Positions 19,522-28,283 are shown, numbered from the stretch's first letter. The stretch is DNA of 64,000 nt from CAVQJU01 sp963755195 (GCA_963755195.1 CAVWIZ010000001.1:558001-622000); one strand, 5' to 3'. Notes: generated by a model not told the origin, from the sequence alone. Numbers and translations are program-made.

Positions 19522-19675
19522 CGGGGTCCTCCGTCCTATGGGGTGAGCATGCCCGTCCGGAAGGACGAGGTCAAGGCCCAATACGCGCCGAACGTCTTCA
19601 CTTCACCGCAGTGCAGGAGCAGCTGCGGGTGAAGCTGGCAATCAGCAGTTCGGCCCAACCCAAACGACCTCGCGG

Positions 19676-20630
19676 ATGTCTACAGCATCGAGGCATCTGC
19701 GTATGCGTATACAGGGTGCGGCAGCCTTCGTGATCGCGACGGTCCCCGTCATGGCGGCGGCGCAGCAGTTCTTTCCCAACTTTGGGCCGCCCGTGGACCC
19801 GAACATCCGCTTCGAGGTGGTGGCGATCAAGCCCATGAGCGACGCCAGCGGCGGGACCGTGATGCGGATCACGCCGGGCCGATTCGAGTCCACCGTTCCG
19901 GTCGGGCTCCTTCTCCGCCAGGCGCTGCAGAAGCCGGACTATCAGATGGTCGGCGCCCCGGGCTGGATGGACACGCAGCGGTACTCGATCACGGCGAAGG
20001 TGCCCGAGGGCGTGCCGCCGACGGCGATCTCTGTGCTGCTGCTGAACCTGCTGAAGGATCGGTTCCAGTTGGCGACACATCTCGAGACCCGCGAGCAGCC
20101 GATCTACCATCTCGTCCTGGCGCGTGCGGACGGACGGCTTGGTCCCGACATCAAGCCCACGTCCGCCGAGTGCCAGGCCACCCTCGCGGCGAGGGTCGCG
20201 GCCGGGCAGGCGGCGGCCGCCGGGCGTGGTGGCCCGCCTCCGCCTCTACCGCCGCTCCCCGGTCCCAACGATCCGGTGCCGTGCGGCTTCTTCCGGACCC
20301 CCCCTGGCCTCGCGGCCGCCAGCGGTTTTACGATGGCCCAGCTCGTTCGGACGCTGTCGGATCTCACCGGCCGATCGGTCGTCGACAAGACCGGATTGAC
20401 CGTCCCCTACGACTTCACGATCAAGGTACTCGCCCGAGCTTGGACGCTCCGCCGGCATACTCTCACTGCTTAGCCCGCCGCCGCCGGGCGCGCCACCCCC
20501 GGCCCTCGACCCCGATGCCCCCAGCCTCTCCGCCGCGCTGCGTGAGCAGCTCGGGCTGAAGCTCGAAAGCGCCCGCGGCCCGGTGGAGGTCGTGGTCATC
20601 GACAAGTTCGAGAAGCCAACGCTCGACTGA
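19676..20630 (+). CDS. TIGR03435 family protein, frameshifted near the end
   Basis: Starts at 19676, or at 19703 if the signal is MRIQGAAAFVIATVPVMAAA. Family marks are FEVVAIKPMS, RFESTVPVGLLLRQAL, APGWMDTQRYSI, LLNLLKDRFQLATHLETRE, IYHLVLAR and DLTGRSVVDKTGLTVPYDF. The frame breaks near 20425; in the next frame YSPELGRSAGILSLLS, a proline-rich linker, REQLGLKLESARGPVEV and DKFEKPTLD complete the family C-terminus. About 316 residues. TIGR03435 is a large family of soil acidobacteria, exported, of unknown function. Divergent from the 600-residue gene, with 154 bases between the starts. A second full copy is at 29349 and a relic at 28041. Confidence 0.85.
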
Positions 20631-20644
20631 AGGTTCATCCAGGG

Positions 20645-21160
20645 TCAGGAGTGCAGATTGCGATCCCGCGGATTTGCGGAGCGCAGTTCGATGCCCCATC
20701 GTCCCACGCGCTCGCAGTATGCCTTGTAATCGCGTCCGAACGTTTGCCGTAAGGTCGGCTCCTCGTAGAGCACCACGAACGTGTGCATGAGAGCGAAGAA
20801 GGCGAGAGCGTACGCGGCGGCGCCCGTGGATCGATAGAAGAGCGCAAAGCCGACGAGATAGAGGAAGGCGCCCAGATACATCGGATTGCGGACCGCGCGG
20901 TACGGACCGCGTACGACAAGCCGACGTGGCGGATCGAACGGGGCTGGAGTCCCTCGTCCGGCGAACGCCAAGGCGCCGATACACCAGAGCGCCAGCGCGA
21001 GCCCGGGCAGTCCCAGCGCGAGGCCGGCGACCTGCCAGGCTCCGAACGATGCAGGACCGCGGATCCCGGCCGTGGCGAGAACGCTGGCCGGGAGGAACCA
21101 CAGCACGAGGCCAACGAACAGCGTCGACCACACCAAGGTCCGGGCGAGCACGAAGATCAC
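20645..21160 (-). CDS. ICMT/phospholipid methyltransferase family membrane protein
   Basis: 171 residues with four hydrophobic helices (LVWSTLFVGLVLWFLPASVL, AGLALGLPGLALALWCIGAL, YLGAFLYLVGFALFY, YALAFFALMHTFVVLYEEP). The motif VRGPYRAVRNPMYLGAF followed by the EEPTLRQTFGRDYKAYCERV tail is the isoprenylcysteine carboxyl methyltransferase / PEMT signature that binds S-adenosylmethionine at the membrane. The bacterial substrate is unknown. Convergent with the TIGR03435 gene (14 bases between stops). Downstream of the YncE-type gene on the same strand, with a 36-base gap, so possibly co-transcribed. Confidence 0.85.
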   Translation of the reverse strand: MIFVLARTLVWSTLFVGLVLWFLPASVLATAGIRGPASFGAWQVAGLALGLPGLALALWCIGALAFAGRGTPAPFDPPRRLVVRGPYRAVRNPMYLGAFLYLVGFALFYRSTGAAAYALAFFALMHTFVVLYEEPTLRQTFGRDYKAYCERVGRWGIELRSANPRDRNLHS

Positions 21161-21196
21161 AGGTCGACCGGCTTCAGCATCAGGAAGCGCGGGCCC

Positions 21197-22228
21197 TTAC
21201 TTCCTCGCAGCCCACGCGAGACCATCGGGGTTCCTGCCGGTCGCAATCCTGCCGCTGACCGCGAGCGTGCGCAGATCGATGACGGCGACCGCGTTCTCCG
21301 CGCTGAGCGCGACGAACGCACGCAATCCATCCGGCGTCATGAGGATGCCGCTGCCCCCGCGTCCGACCGCGATCTTCTTCACGTCTTTTCGAGTCGCCGC
21401 GTCGATGACGACGACGTCGGTGCCCGCGGGATCGGAGAGGAACACGAACTTCCCGTCCCTGGTGAACTTCAATCGGTTGGCGCGCACGGCAGCGACGCCG
21501 ATTGTGCTCGCGACCGTCTTCGCGGCGACGTCGACGATCGACACCGTCTGATCCTGGGCGTTCGCGACCCACATCTCCCGTCCGTCAGGCGAGATGTCGA
21601 AGCCTTCGGCGCCGCGGCCCACGCCGATGCTGGAGACGCGCCAGTCGGTCGGCGCCGGCGCACCGCCGCGGCCGCCGAATCCGGCGACCGGCGCACGCTC
21701 GATGATGCTCACGCTCGCCGAACTGACGTTGGTCGTGAAGATGCGCGCGCGGTCTGCGGAGAGCTCGATCATGTGCGTCCGATCCTGGCCCGTTCCGAGC
21801 ACCCAATCGATCTGCCGCGAGGCGGGATCGTAGCTGCCGACGACCTTGCTCCCCTCGGCCGTGAAGTAGATCCGGCCCCCGGAGACGGCGAGCCCGTGCG
21901 GCGCCGTGAGTGCGCCCAGATCGATTGGCGCGAGCGCTTTCTGCGCGACCAGATCGACGACCGAGATCGTGCGCAGCGGCGAGGGACGGCCGTAGGCGCC
22001 GTAGTTCGAGATGTACGCCAGCCGTCCATCTTCGGACACGACGATCTCGTGCGGATCCTCGCCCGCGGGCACGCGCGCGACGGGTTGCAGGCTCGCCGCG
22101 TCGACGATGACGAGCGAGTTGTCGCTCTTGTCGAGGACGAGGAGCGACGCCGACGGTGTGTCGGCCGCGCGGGCGGCGATCGCGACCAGCAGGCAGACGA
22201 ACAGGTACACATATGATCGTGTGGACAT
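21197..22228 (-). CDS. YncE-type secreted beta-propeller
   Basis: ATG at 22228 gives MSTRSYVYLFVCLLVAIAAR, a signal peptide; a GTG nine bases upstream is also possible. The mature 320 residues hold about seven propeller blades of the 40-residue type: NSLVIVDAASLQPVARVPAG, GRLAYISNYG, RIYFTAEGSKVVGSYDP, GREMWVANAQDQTVSIVDV, GKFVFLSDPAGTDVVVIDA, GLRAFVALSAENAVAVIDL. It belongs to the YVTN/YncE repeat family, exported, often binding ligands or nucleic acid in the periplasm; no specific role is known here. Low-complexity RGGAPAP near residue 195 is a blade loop. Confidence 0.85.
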   Translation of the reverse strand: MSTRSYVYLFVCLLVAIAARAADTPSASLLVLDKSDNSLVIVDAASLQPVARVPAGEDPHEIVVSEDGRLAYISNYGAYGRPSPLRTISVVDLVAQKALAPIDLGALTAPHGLAVSGGRIYFTAEGSKVVGSYDPASRQIDWVLGTGQDRTHMIELSADRARIFTTNVSSASVSIIERAPVAGFGGRGGAPAPTDWRVSSIGVGRGAEGFDISPDGREMWVANAQDQTVSIVDVAAKTVASTIGVAAVRANRLKFTRDGKFVFLSDPAGTDVVVIDAATRKDVKKIAVGRGGSGILMTPDGLRAFVALSAENAVAVIDLRTLAVSGRIATGRNPDGLAWAARK

Positions 22229-22280
22229 AGGCCTCACTTTACTACCACTGAGGAGGTGCCTTCGAGGATCTCAGGCCTGG

Positions 22281-22817
22281 CTATCGCGTCGTCTTGTGCT
22301 CAATCAGCTCTACGGCGTTGCCGGCATTGTCGCTGATGAACGCAAAGGCCTCGGTCGGAGTGTCGCGCATCTCGAACGCCATCTTCACGCCTTTGGCTTT
22401 CAGTTCCGCGAGGACAGCGGGCAGGTTCTTCACCTCGAAGCCGAAGTGCTTCACGCCGTGAGTCCTGAAGTCTTCTGACGGGTTCTTCCTCGACTCTGGC
22501 AGTGGCGCTGCGTCTGCGAGCTGAAACAGCTCGATGGTGATGTTCCCGCGCCGAAGGTCCGCGACCTGCTGGCGGGCGTTTGGGTTTGGCTGACCGCCGC
22601 GCACGACGCCCTTGAACCCGAGCATCTTCTCGTACCAGGCGATCGATTCCGCGATGTTCGGCACGCTCAGCGCCACGTGATTCCAGGCGATGTCGAAGCC
22701 GACAGCCCCGCCAGCGCCTGCGGCGTCGCCGGCGCGCCGGTCTTCTTGCGCGCGTGCGGCGTTGGGCAGAACCACGGCGAATGAGGCAAGGAACACGACG
22801 ACTGAAGCAGCGCGCAT
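22281..22817 (-). CDS. Exported VOC (glyoxalase-fold) protein
   Basis: The start at 22817 is supported by AGGAGA seven bases upstream. It yields a signal peptide (MRAASVVVFLASFAVVLPNA, cleavage after ARAQ). The VOC domain covers residues 45-175: WNHVALSVPNIAESIAWYEK, GNITIELFQLAD, FGFEVKNLPAVLAELKAKG and FISDNAGNAVELIEH. His at WNHVALSV, Glu at TIELFQ, His at VKHFGF and Glu at VELIEH are in the positions of the family metal ligands, so a metal site is plausible. The substrate is unknown. The W-D-G-D gene precedes it on the same strand, overlapping nothing and separated by 13 bases, hence probable co-transcription. Confidence 0.8.
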   Translation of the reverse strand: MRAASVVVFLASFAVVLPNAARAQEDRRAGDAAGAGGAVGFDIAWNHVALSVPNIAESIAWYEKMLGFKGVVRGGQPNPNARQQVADLRRGNITIELFQLADAAPLPESRKNPSEDFRTHGVKHFGFEVKNLPAVLAELKAKGVKMAFEMRDTPTEAFAFISDNAGNAVELIEHKTTR

Positions 22818-22830
22818 GTGAATCTCCTGA

Positions 22831-23823
22831 TTAATTCTTCGGTTCCGCCGCAGCCGCATGCGCCTCGCCGGCGCGCGATGCGGTCAGCATGTTCTTCATC
22901 GCGTAGTTGCCCTCGTGGCATGCGTACTCGAACATGCCCGCCGGCTGGGGGCTGAGATTGAGGGCGGCGGTCCAGGGCCCCGCCCACGTGTCCGGGTCGT
23001 CGACGGTCACCTCGTAGCGCAGGCCGCCGTCCGCGGTCCGCCTGTAGCGCTCGACCAGGTGGAGGCCGGCGCCCGACCCGCGGTAGTCGCCCTTTGCGTT
23101 GAAGTTCGTGACGTCGACGACGAGTGTGTCGCCGTCCCAACGTCCGCGCGAGTCGCCCAGATACTCGCGGAAGTCAGCATTCAAGTGGGGGCGCGCCGTC
23201 GTGGGGATGATGCGCGTTTCGTGAATCATCTCGTACGTGACGGCGACGAACCCCGGCCCCTGGACGATGCGCGTGTTGGCGTTGTAGATCGCTGGAAACA
23301 TCGCGCCCGGAACGCCGCGCGTGATGCACCGCTGGTAGAGGCCCATGTTCTCCGGGCCGTCGAACGGGCCGTTGTCGAGCGCACCGAGACCGGCGGCGCG
23401 CAGACGGCGCTGGGCCGCCGATGAGGTGGCGGGGATCCGGCCGTCCGGCGGATCGATGACGAGCGAGGTGCGCCGCGACGGCCGTCCGCGCTCGAGCCAT
23501 GTCGGTGACGGCGACGTCGGCGAGGCCACCTGCCCTGCGCGCGAGACGTCGGCTGTCTCGGGGTCGAAGTCGGCATGGTCGCTCTTGAGCTGGTTCTGCG
23601 CCTGCGCTTCCCGCTGCGCGAACTCCTCGTCGGTGAGCGACTGCCGTGTGCCGAACGTGGTGGGCCGCTCGAACGGGACGCCGAGTTCCGCCTGGCCCGT
23701 CCAGATGCCCTGCAGATCCGGTTCGCCCCACGGCGTGCGCGGCGCCTTCCAGTCGGCCGCGCCGAGCGACAGCAGCCCGCCCGCGAGCATCGCGATCGCC
23801 GACGTCGTCAGTGTCTTGTGCAT
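22831..23823 (-). CDS. G-x-W-D-G-D-x-L family secreted protein
   Basis: 330 residues, signal peptide MHKTLTTSAIAMLAGGLLSL. Family motifs are PWGEPDLQGIWTG near residue 30, RGRPSRRTSLVIDPPDGRIP near 115, GFVAVTYEMIHETRIIP near 190, GDSRGRWDGDTLVVDVTNF near 225, and VERYRRTADGGLRYEVTVDD near 255. It is intact, making it a good representative of this subfamily, which differs from the WLNYPTP subfamily by longer spacing. No DUF6152 neighbour. It precedes the VOC gene. Function not known; the 'DPPDGRIP' segment recurs in many acidobacterial secreted proteins. Confidence 0.75.
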   Translation of the reverse strand: MHKTLTTSAIAMLAGGLLSLGAADWKAPRTPWGEPDLQGIWTGQAELGVPFERPTTFGTRQSLTDEEFAQREAQAQNQLKSDHADFDPETADVSRAGQVASPTSPSPTWLERGRPSRRTSLVIDPPDGRIPATSSAAQRRLRAAGLGALDNGPFDGPENMGLYQRCITRGVPGAMFPAIYNANTRIVQGPGFVAVTYEMIHETRIIPTTARPHLNADFREYLGDSRGRWDGDTLVVDVTNFNAKGDYRGSGAGLHLVERYRRTADGGLRYEVTVDDPDTWAGPWTAALNLSPQPAGMFEYACHEGNYAMKNMLTASRAGEAHAAAAEPKN

Positions 23824-23864
23824 GGTCGTGCTCCCCTCAGACTCTACAGCGCTCTTCGATTCTG

Positions 23865-23891
23865 TAGGGCGGGGCTTTCAGCCCCGCCCTA
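23865..23891. repeat. GC-rich palindrome, perfect 12-bp arms
   Basis: TAGGGCGGGGCT, loop TTC, AGCCCCGCCCTA. It is placed between two divergently transcribed genes. It could act as a terminator-like hairpin but has no T-run. Confidence 0.9.
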
Positions 23892-23924
23892 TGTCGGCCT
23901 GACGCGGATTCTACCTTCGCCTGG

Positions 23925-23969
23925 AACCTCCAGAACCTCCCGAACCTCTGGAACCTCTCGAACCTCTGA
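23925..23969 (+). repeat. Five 9-bp tandem repeats
   Basis: Consecutive units AACCTCCAG, AACCTCCCG, AACCTCTGG, AACCTCTCG, AACCTCTGA, immediately before the PadR promoter region. No coding role seen. Confidence 0.9.
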
Positions 23970-23974
23970 TTGCA

Positions 23975-24008
23975 CTTCGACAGGAGTACGTGTAGTCTCC
24001 TGTCGAAG
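23975..24008. promoter_or_regulatory. Inverted repeat, candidate PadR operator
   Basis: CTTCGACAGGAG, ten-base spacer TACGTGTAGT, CTCCTGTCGAAG: perfect 12-bp arms, extendable by TTG/CAA with one bulged base. The right arm ends 18 bases before the PadR start codon. PadR regulators bind inverted repeats in their own promoters, so autoregulation of the PadR-permease pair is inferred. It could instead be an mRNA leader hairpin that masks the ribosome site. Confidence 0.55.
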
Positions 24009-24026
24009 CAACAGGGGACTGGCTGA

Positions 24027-24359
24027 ATGACCGACGAACGGCTCGATCTTCCGCAGGGAACACTCGACCTGCTCATCCTCAAGACGGTGGCCCTCGAGCC
24101 GCAGCACGGATGGGCGATCTCGGAACGTCTCCACCAGACCTCCAGCGCGTCGCTCCACATCAAGCAGGGGTCGCTCTATCCGGCGCTCCATCGGCTCGAG
24201 CGCCGCGGCTGGATCAAGCCGCGCTGGGGCACCTCCGACAACAACCGCCGCGCGAAGTACTACGAGCTGACGAAGAAAGGCCGCGCCCGGCTCGACGCGG
24301 AAACCAGCGCGTGGCGCAAGCTCACGGCCGCGATCGCGCAGGTCCTGGAGACGGTGTAG
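24027..24359 (+). CDS. PadR-family transcriptional regulator (acidobacterial type)
   Basis: 110 residues. Winged helix: LPQGTLDLLILKTVALEPQH, then GWAISERLHQTS, KQGSLYPALHRLERRGWIKP (recognition region) and NNRRAKYYELTKKGRARLDA (wing and dimer helix). This is the TIGR03433-like PadR type found in front of ADOP permeases. The permease start is 12 to 18 bases after this stop, so the two are co-transcribed. A perfect 12-bp inverted repeat lies immediately upstream. The inducing ligand is unknown. Confidence 0.92.
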   Translation: MTDERLDLPQGTLDLLILKTVALEPQHGWAISERLHQTSSASLHIKQGSLYPALHRLERRGWIKPRWGTSDNNRRAKYYELTKKGRARLDAETSAWRKLTAAIAQVLETV

Positions 24360-24377
24360 ACGGAGGCCATTTTGAGT

Positions 24378-27098
24378 ATGTTGAGCGACCTTCGTTGCCG
24401 GCTTCGCTCGCTGTTCAAACGCTCGACGGTCGACCGCGACATCGACGACGAGCTGCGGTTTCACGTCGAGCGGCAAATCGAGAGCTATAAGAAAGCCGGC
24501 CTCGACGAGGTCGAAGGGGCCCGCCGGGCACGCCTCGAATTCGGCGGCCTCGATCAAACAAAAGAAGCCTATCGCGACGCGTCTGGCATCCGCGTCTTCG
24601 ACGAGGTCTGGCGCGACGTCCGGTTGGCGATCCGCTCCCTCCTCAAGGCGCCCATGGTGTCGGCGGCGGCCGTGCTCTCGCTGACCCTCGCGATCGGCGC
24701 CAACACGGCGCTCTTCACCGCGCTGCGCGCCGCCTCGATTCGGTCGCTGCCGCTGCCCGATCCCGGACGCCTGGTGATGATCTCGACGCATCCACAGGAC
24801 CAACCGCAGCAGCGCGATCCCGGCCGCCTCGTTGAGTACTTCGCCTGGCGCGACCAGGCGACGACGTTCACAGCAATTGGAACGATGCTGGGCTGGTCGA
24901 GCACGCTCGGCGCGACACACGACGGCGAGCCGGCCGAGCGGATCAACGGCTGGCGCTTCAGCGCGTCGACATTCCGCGCGCTCGGCGTCCAGCCGCAGCT
25001 CGGACGCGTCTTCACGCCCGACGAGGACGTCGTCGGCGCGCCGGAGGACGTCGTCATCATCAGCGACGCGCTCTGGCGGACGCATTTCGGCGCCGATCGC
25101 GAGGCGATCGGCCGCACCATCATGCTCGACGACCGGAAGACGACGATCGTCGGCGTCATGCCGCCGGGCTTCGGCGTGTTCGACACGCGATCGGATTTCT
25201 GGATCCCAAGTCCCTTCTCGCGGTTTCAGGTCCAGTCGCGCAGCGCGACTCGCGTGCTCTCGGTCGTCGGCCGCATGAAACCGGATTCGACGCTGCCGCG
25301 ATCGCAGGCGGACATCGCGGCCATTTCCGATCGACTGGCGGAAGAGGACCCGGGACCGCAGAAGGGCCGTGGCGTGACGCTCGAGCCGCTCGATCAGACG
25401 CTGTTCGGAGGCCTGCGCCGGACGCTCGGCCTGCTTCAGGCAGCGGTCGCGTTCGTGTTGCTGATCGCCTGCGCAAATGTGGCGGGGCTGCTGCTCACGC
25501 GGTCGCTCGCGCGCCAGCGCGACGTCGCCATCCGCACGGCCCTCGGCGCGAGTCGAGGCCGCATCACCCAGATGTTCCTCGCCGAGAGCCTCCTGCTCTC
25601 GCTGTGCGGCGGCGCGCTCGGACTGGCGCTGGCGTGGGCCGGTGTCCGCGCGCTCATGATGGCCACGCCGACATGGATCGGATCGATGCCCGCGCTGCGC
25701 ATCGACGCGGGCGTCCTCGGCTTTACGCTGCTCGTGTCGGTCGTGACGGGTCTCGGTTTCGGGCTTGCGCCGGCGCTCGGCGCGTGGTCGAGGGATCTCA
25801 TCACTCCCGTGAAGCACGTGATGGGATCGGCAAGCCCCGGACGTCGCGGCGCCCTCCAGAGCGCGCTTGTCGTCACGCAGATCGCGCTGACGATCGTGCT
25901 GCTTGTCGGCGCCGGTCTCCTGATCAAGAGCTTCTGGCGTCTGCAGCGCGTGAATCTCGGGATGGATCCGCGACAGGTCTTGTCCTTCCAGACGCGCCTG
26001 CCGGCCGGCCGCGGTTTCAGGATGGTCGGCATCAAGAACGGATTCACCATGCTCGAAGTCAGTCCCGTTCCGGCCGAGGAGTTCGAGCGTGTACGCGGGC
26101 GGCTACTGCAGGTCGCCGGAGTCGAATCCGTTGGAGGGACCAACGTCGGACCGGCGGGCGGGGGAGGGCTGCCGGCATCAGTTGAGATTGTCGGGTCCAC
26201 TTCGCGCGGCGACGCCGCGGCGCAGCCGGCCGTGAACTACGCGCTGGTCACCCCGGCGTACTTCTCGACCCTGCGCATTCCCGTGAGGAAGGGCCGGGAA
26301 TTCACGGACCGCGATACGCGCAACGCTCCGCTTGTCGCGATCATCAACGAGACGATGGCCGGTCGATTCTGGCCCGGCCAGGATCCGATCGGTCAGCAGA
26401 TCGTGGTCTCGATCATTCCAGACCAGCCCCCGCGCCAGATCGTCGGCGTTGTCGCTGACACGCCGACCAGTCGATGGGATCGATCGCCTTCGCCCGCGGT
26501 TTACGTGCCGCATCAACAGGAGTCGCTGCAGTCGCGCACGCCGTACGGCCAGAGCCGAATCAACATCATGTATGTGCTTCGGCTCAACCAGCCCGTCGCG
26601 AGCGTGCTTCCCGCCGTCCGACGCGCCGTCGCCGACGTCGACAGCGGCCTGCCCGTGTCGCAGATCGAGATGGTGAACGAGTCCCTCGCACGCCAGGTGG
26701 AGGCGCCGCGCGATTCGATGCTGCTGGTCGCGTTGTTTGGTGGCGTCGCGTTGCTGCTGGCGGTTCTCGGCATCTACGCGTTGATCGCGTTCGGCGTGGT
26801 CCAGCGCACGCGGGAGATCGCGATCCGGATGGCGCTCGGCGCGCGGCGTAGCCTTGTGCTTGGCCTCATGATGCGCCGGAGCGTGATGCTGCTGGCCATC
26901 GGCCTCGTGCTGGGCCTCGCCGGCGCGGCGGCGGTGACCCGCTACCTGTCAGCGCTCCTGTTCGACGTGACTCCGCTCGACGCCGCCACGTTCATTGGGG
27001 CGTCGATCCTCTTCATCGTCATCGCCGCGGCCGCGTCGTACGTGCCTGCGCGGCGGGCCACGAAGATCGATCCGCTGGCGGTGCTCCGATACGACTAG
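24378..27098 (+). CDS. ADOP-type ABC transporter permease (MacB/FtsX-like)
   Basis: About 906 residues. ATG at 24378; a TTG at 24372 would add two residues. N-terminal cytoplasmic segment DRDIDDELRFHVERQIESYK near residue 15-35 is typical of the acidobacterial duplicated orphan permease (TIGR03434). First helix AAVLSLTLAIGANTALF near 95-115, a MacB-like periplasmic domain to about 350, an FtsX domain with three or four helices near 355-480, a second periplasmic domain, and a second FtsX domain near 780-905 (LLVALFGGVALLLAVLGIYA and AYVPARRATKIDPLAVLRYD-like ending). There is no ATP-binding gene nearby, hence 'orphan'. Likely mechanotransmission or export at the inner membrane. Intact, unlike many neighbours. 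Confidence 0.93.
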   Translation: MLSDLRCRLRSLFKRSTVDRDIDDELRFHVERQIESYKKAGLDEVEGARRARLEFGGLDQTKEAYRDASGIRVFDEVWRDVRLAIRSLLKAPMVSAAAVLSLTLAIGANTALFTALRAASIRSLPLPDPGRLVMISTHPQDQPQQRDPGRLVEYFAWRDQATTFTAIGTMLGWSSTLGATHDGEPAERINGWRFSASTFRALGVQPQLGRVFTPDEDVVGAPEDVVIISDALWRTHFGADREAIGRTIMLDDRKTTIVGVMPPGFGVFDTRSDFWIPSPFSRFQVQSRSATRVLSVVGRMKPDSTLPRSQADIAAISDRLAEEDPGPQKGRGVTLEPLDQTLFGGLRRTLGLLQAAVAFVLLIACANVAGLLLTRSLARQRDVAIRTALGASRGRITQMFLAESLLLSLCGGALGLALAWAGVRALMMATPTWIGSMPALRIDAGVLGFTLLVSVVTGLGFGLAPALGAWSRDLITPVKHVMGSASPGRRGALQSALVVTQIALTIVLLVGAGLLIKSFWRLQRVNLGMDPRQVLSFQTRLPAGRGFRMVGIKNGFTMLEVSPVPAEEFERVRGRLLQVAGVESVGGTNVGPAGGGGLPASVEIVGSTSRGDAAAQPAVNYALVTPAYFSTLRIPVRKGREFTDRDTRNAPLVAIINETMAGRFWPGQDPIGQQIVVSIIPDQPPRQIVGVVADTPTSRWDRSPSPAVYVPHQQESLQSRTPYGQSRINIMYVLRLNQPVASVLPAVRRAVADVDSGLPVSQIEMVNESLARQVEAPRDSMLLVALFGGVALLLAVLGIYALIAFGVVQRTREIAIRMALGARRSLVLGLMMRRSVMLLAIGLVLGLAGAAAVTRYLSALLFDVTPLDAATFIGASILFIVIAAAASYVPARRATKIDPLAVLRYD

Positions 27099-27654
27099 CC
27101 GGCTTGCATCGACAACCACATATGTAGTTAGTCAACAGCCCGGCAACACGATCACCGCCGTGCACGCAGTAACCGCCGAGAATTCCGTTTGAATGCCCCT
27201 AACGCTGGTGCCCATTGGAAGCGCCAACGACACAGCTGTGGAAGATGCTCTCTCTAGACTTAGACTAGACTAAGACTAGTAGACCAGTTTTCGCTTCTCT
27301 GTAGCTCTGGATTCTGAGCCTGCGGCTGGCTACCACGAAGACACGAAGCACACGACGAAGGACCCTCCACGGGTGAGGATGCTGCGAAGCACGATCAACC
27401 CGAGAGATCACAGAGATCGCAGAGTGTCGATCGGTTCGACGCGGCCGGCCGGCAAATCCGGCCCGGGCGGCAGGTTGAGAGAATCAGAATACAAGCCAAG
27501 GCGCGGTTCCATCTGGCTTGTATTCTGACTCTCTCAACCATCGCCGCCGCTTTGCGGCGCCGCGTCGAATCGCTCTGCGATCTCTGCGCGTCCTCTGCGT
27601 GCTCTGCGTTCGAATCGTCTTATCGAGCCGCACTACACGGAAATGGAAGACGCT
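27099..27654. other. 556-base spacer rich in inverted and degenerate repeats
   Basis: No gene seen. Contains ACGAAGACACGAAG-type repeats (27335-27350), AGAGATCACAGAGATCGCAG (about 27403-27422) mirrored by CTCTGCGATCTCTGCG (about 27572-27590), and a strong hairpin at 27473-27539. A short CTAGACTTAGACTAGACTAAG tract minus its last base (near 27255) is also repeated. The whole forms an imperfect inverted repeat of nearly 200 bases. Confidence 0.7.
27473..27539. repeat. Long hairpin: 26-bp arms, 15-base loop
   Basis: Left arm starts GGTTGAGAGAATCAGAATAC and right arm ends GTATTCTGACTCTCTCAACC; the arms pair along 26 bases with a single mismatch around a 15-base loop (27499-27513). Flanking CGACGCGGC and GCCGCGTCG segments extend the symmetry. 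It resembles a non-autonomous palindromic element or a structured RNA. Confidence 0.85.
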
Positions 27655-27945
27655 CTAGTAGAGCGCGTCGTGTCGGAGCCGGATCTGCGCCTCGAACACA
27701 CGAGACCCTTTACAGGTCGGACAGCGACCCGGTTTCGACAAACGGTCTTCGCCGAATGCGAAACCACAGTCCTTGCATCGCGCCGGAATCACCTCGACGC
27801 GATGTCCTGCGGCAACGGCGGATCTCAATGCGTGACGCAGATCCTCTTCCGCGTCTCGGCGTCGCAGGCCCATCTCCCTCGCAATCGACGACACCGATCG
27901 CGGCGCGTCCGAGAGCAATTCGATCAACAGGCGGCGCAGCGTCAT
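27655..27945 (-). CDS. Small winged-helix plus zinc-ribbon regulator
   Basis: 96 residues. Residues 1-50 form a helix-turn-helix (LLIELLSDAPRSVSSIAREM, RRRDAEEDLRHALRSAV). Residues 55-85 hold a zinc ribbon with two Cys pairs, CKDCGF and CPTCKGS, spaced by 16 residues. This matches the COG3357 type of predicted regulators, HTH fused to Zn ribbon, better known from archaea. It has no close operon partner: repeats lie downstream and a TIGR03435 relic lies on the other strand upstream. Targets unknown. Confidence 0.75.
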   Translation of the reverse strand: MTLRRLLIELLSDAPRSVSSIAREMGLRRRDAEEDLRHALRSAVAAGHRVEVIPARCKDCGFAFGEDRLSKPGRCPTCKGSRVFEAQIRLRHDALY

Positions 27946-28040
27946 CGCGGTTCATCCTCTTCAACAGTCGGTGATTGTGCCACGGCCCACGAGTGGCACC
28001 GCGCGTGCTGGCGCGCTTGCGGGAACTTAAGCTCGGCAGT

Positions 28041-28283
28041 CGCTAACCAACGCCGTCCGGCCTCCGTCTGGCCGGACAGGTTGGTGATCTGGTCGCTGAC
28101 CGCACTGGTCTGTCAGGCGAGTACGATTTCACGCTCGAGTGGGCGCCGAACCTGAATGACGGCGCCGCAGGCCCTTCGCTGTTCACCGCGCTCAACGAGC
28201 AGCTTGGACTGAGATTGGAAGCCGCGAAGAGCCCGATTCAGGCAATCGTGATCGATCGCATCGAGCGGCCGTCCGAGAATTAA
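28041..28283 (+). pseudogene. C-terminal relic of a TIGR03435 gene
   Basis: In the frame ending at the TAA at 28281 the sequence reads VGDLVADRTGLSGEYDFTLE, then FTALNEQLGLRLEAAKSPIQ, AIVIDRIERPSEN and stop. This is the last 75 or so residues of a TIGR03435 protein (compare DKTGLEGLFDFEM and ELGLKLEPAKGPVE in the copy at 29349). No upstream two-thirds is present in any frame. A truncated remnant. Confidence 0.8.

Noticed and set aside
23865..23891. Rho-independent terminator
   Set aside because: No T-run after the stem and it sits between divergent starts, so a repeat element is more likely.
23889..25817. 642-codon minus-strand open frame
   Set aside because: Lies opposite the PadR and ADOP genes; composition is Arg/Glu/Asp/His-rich without domain features.
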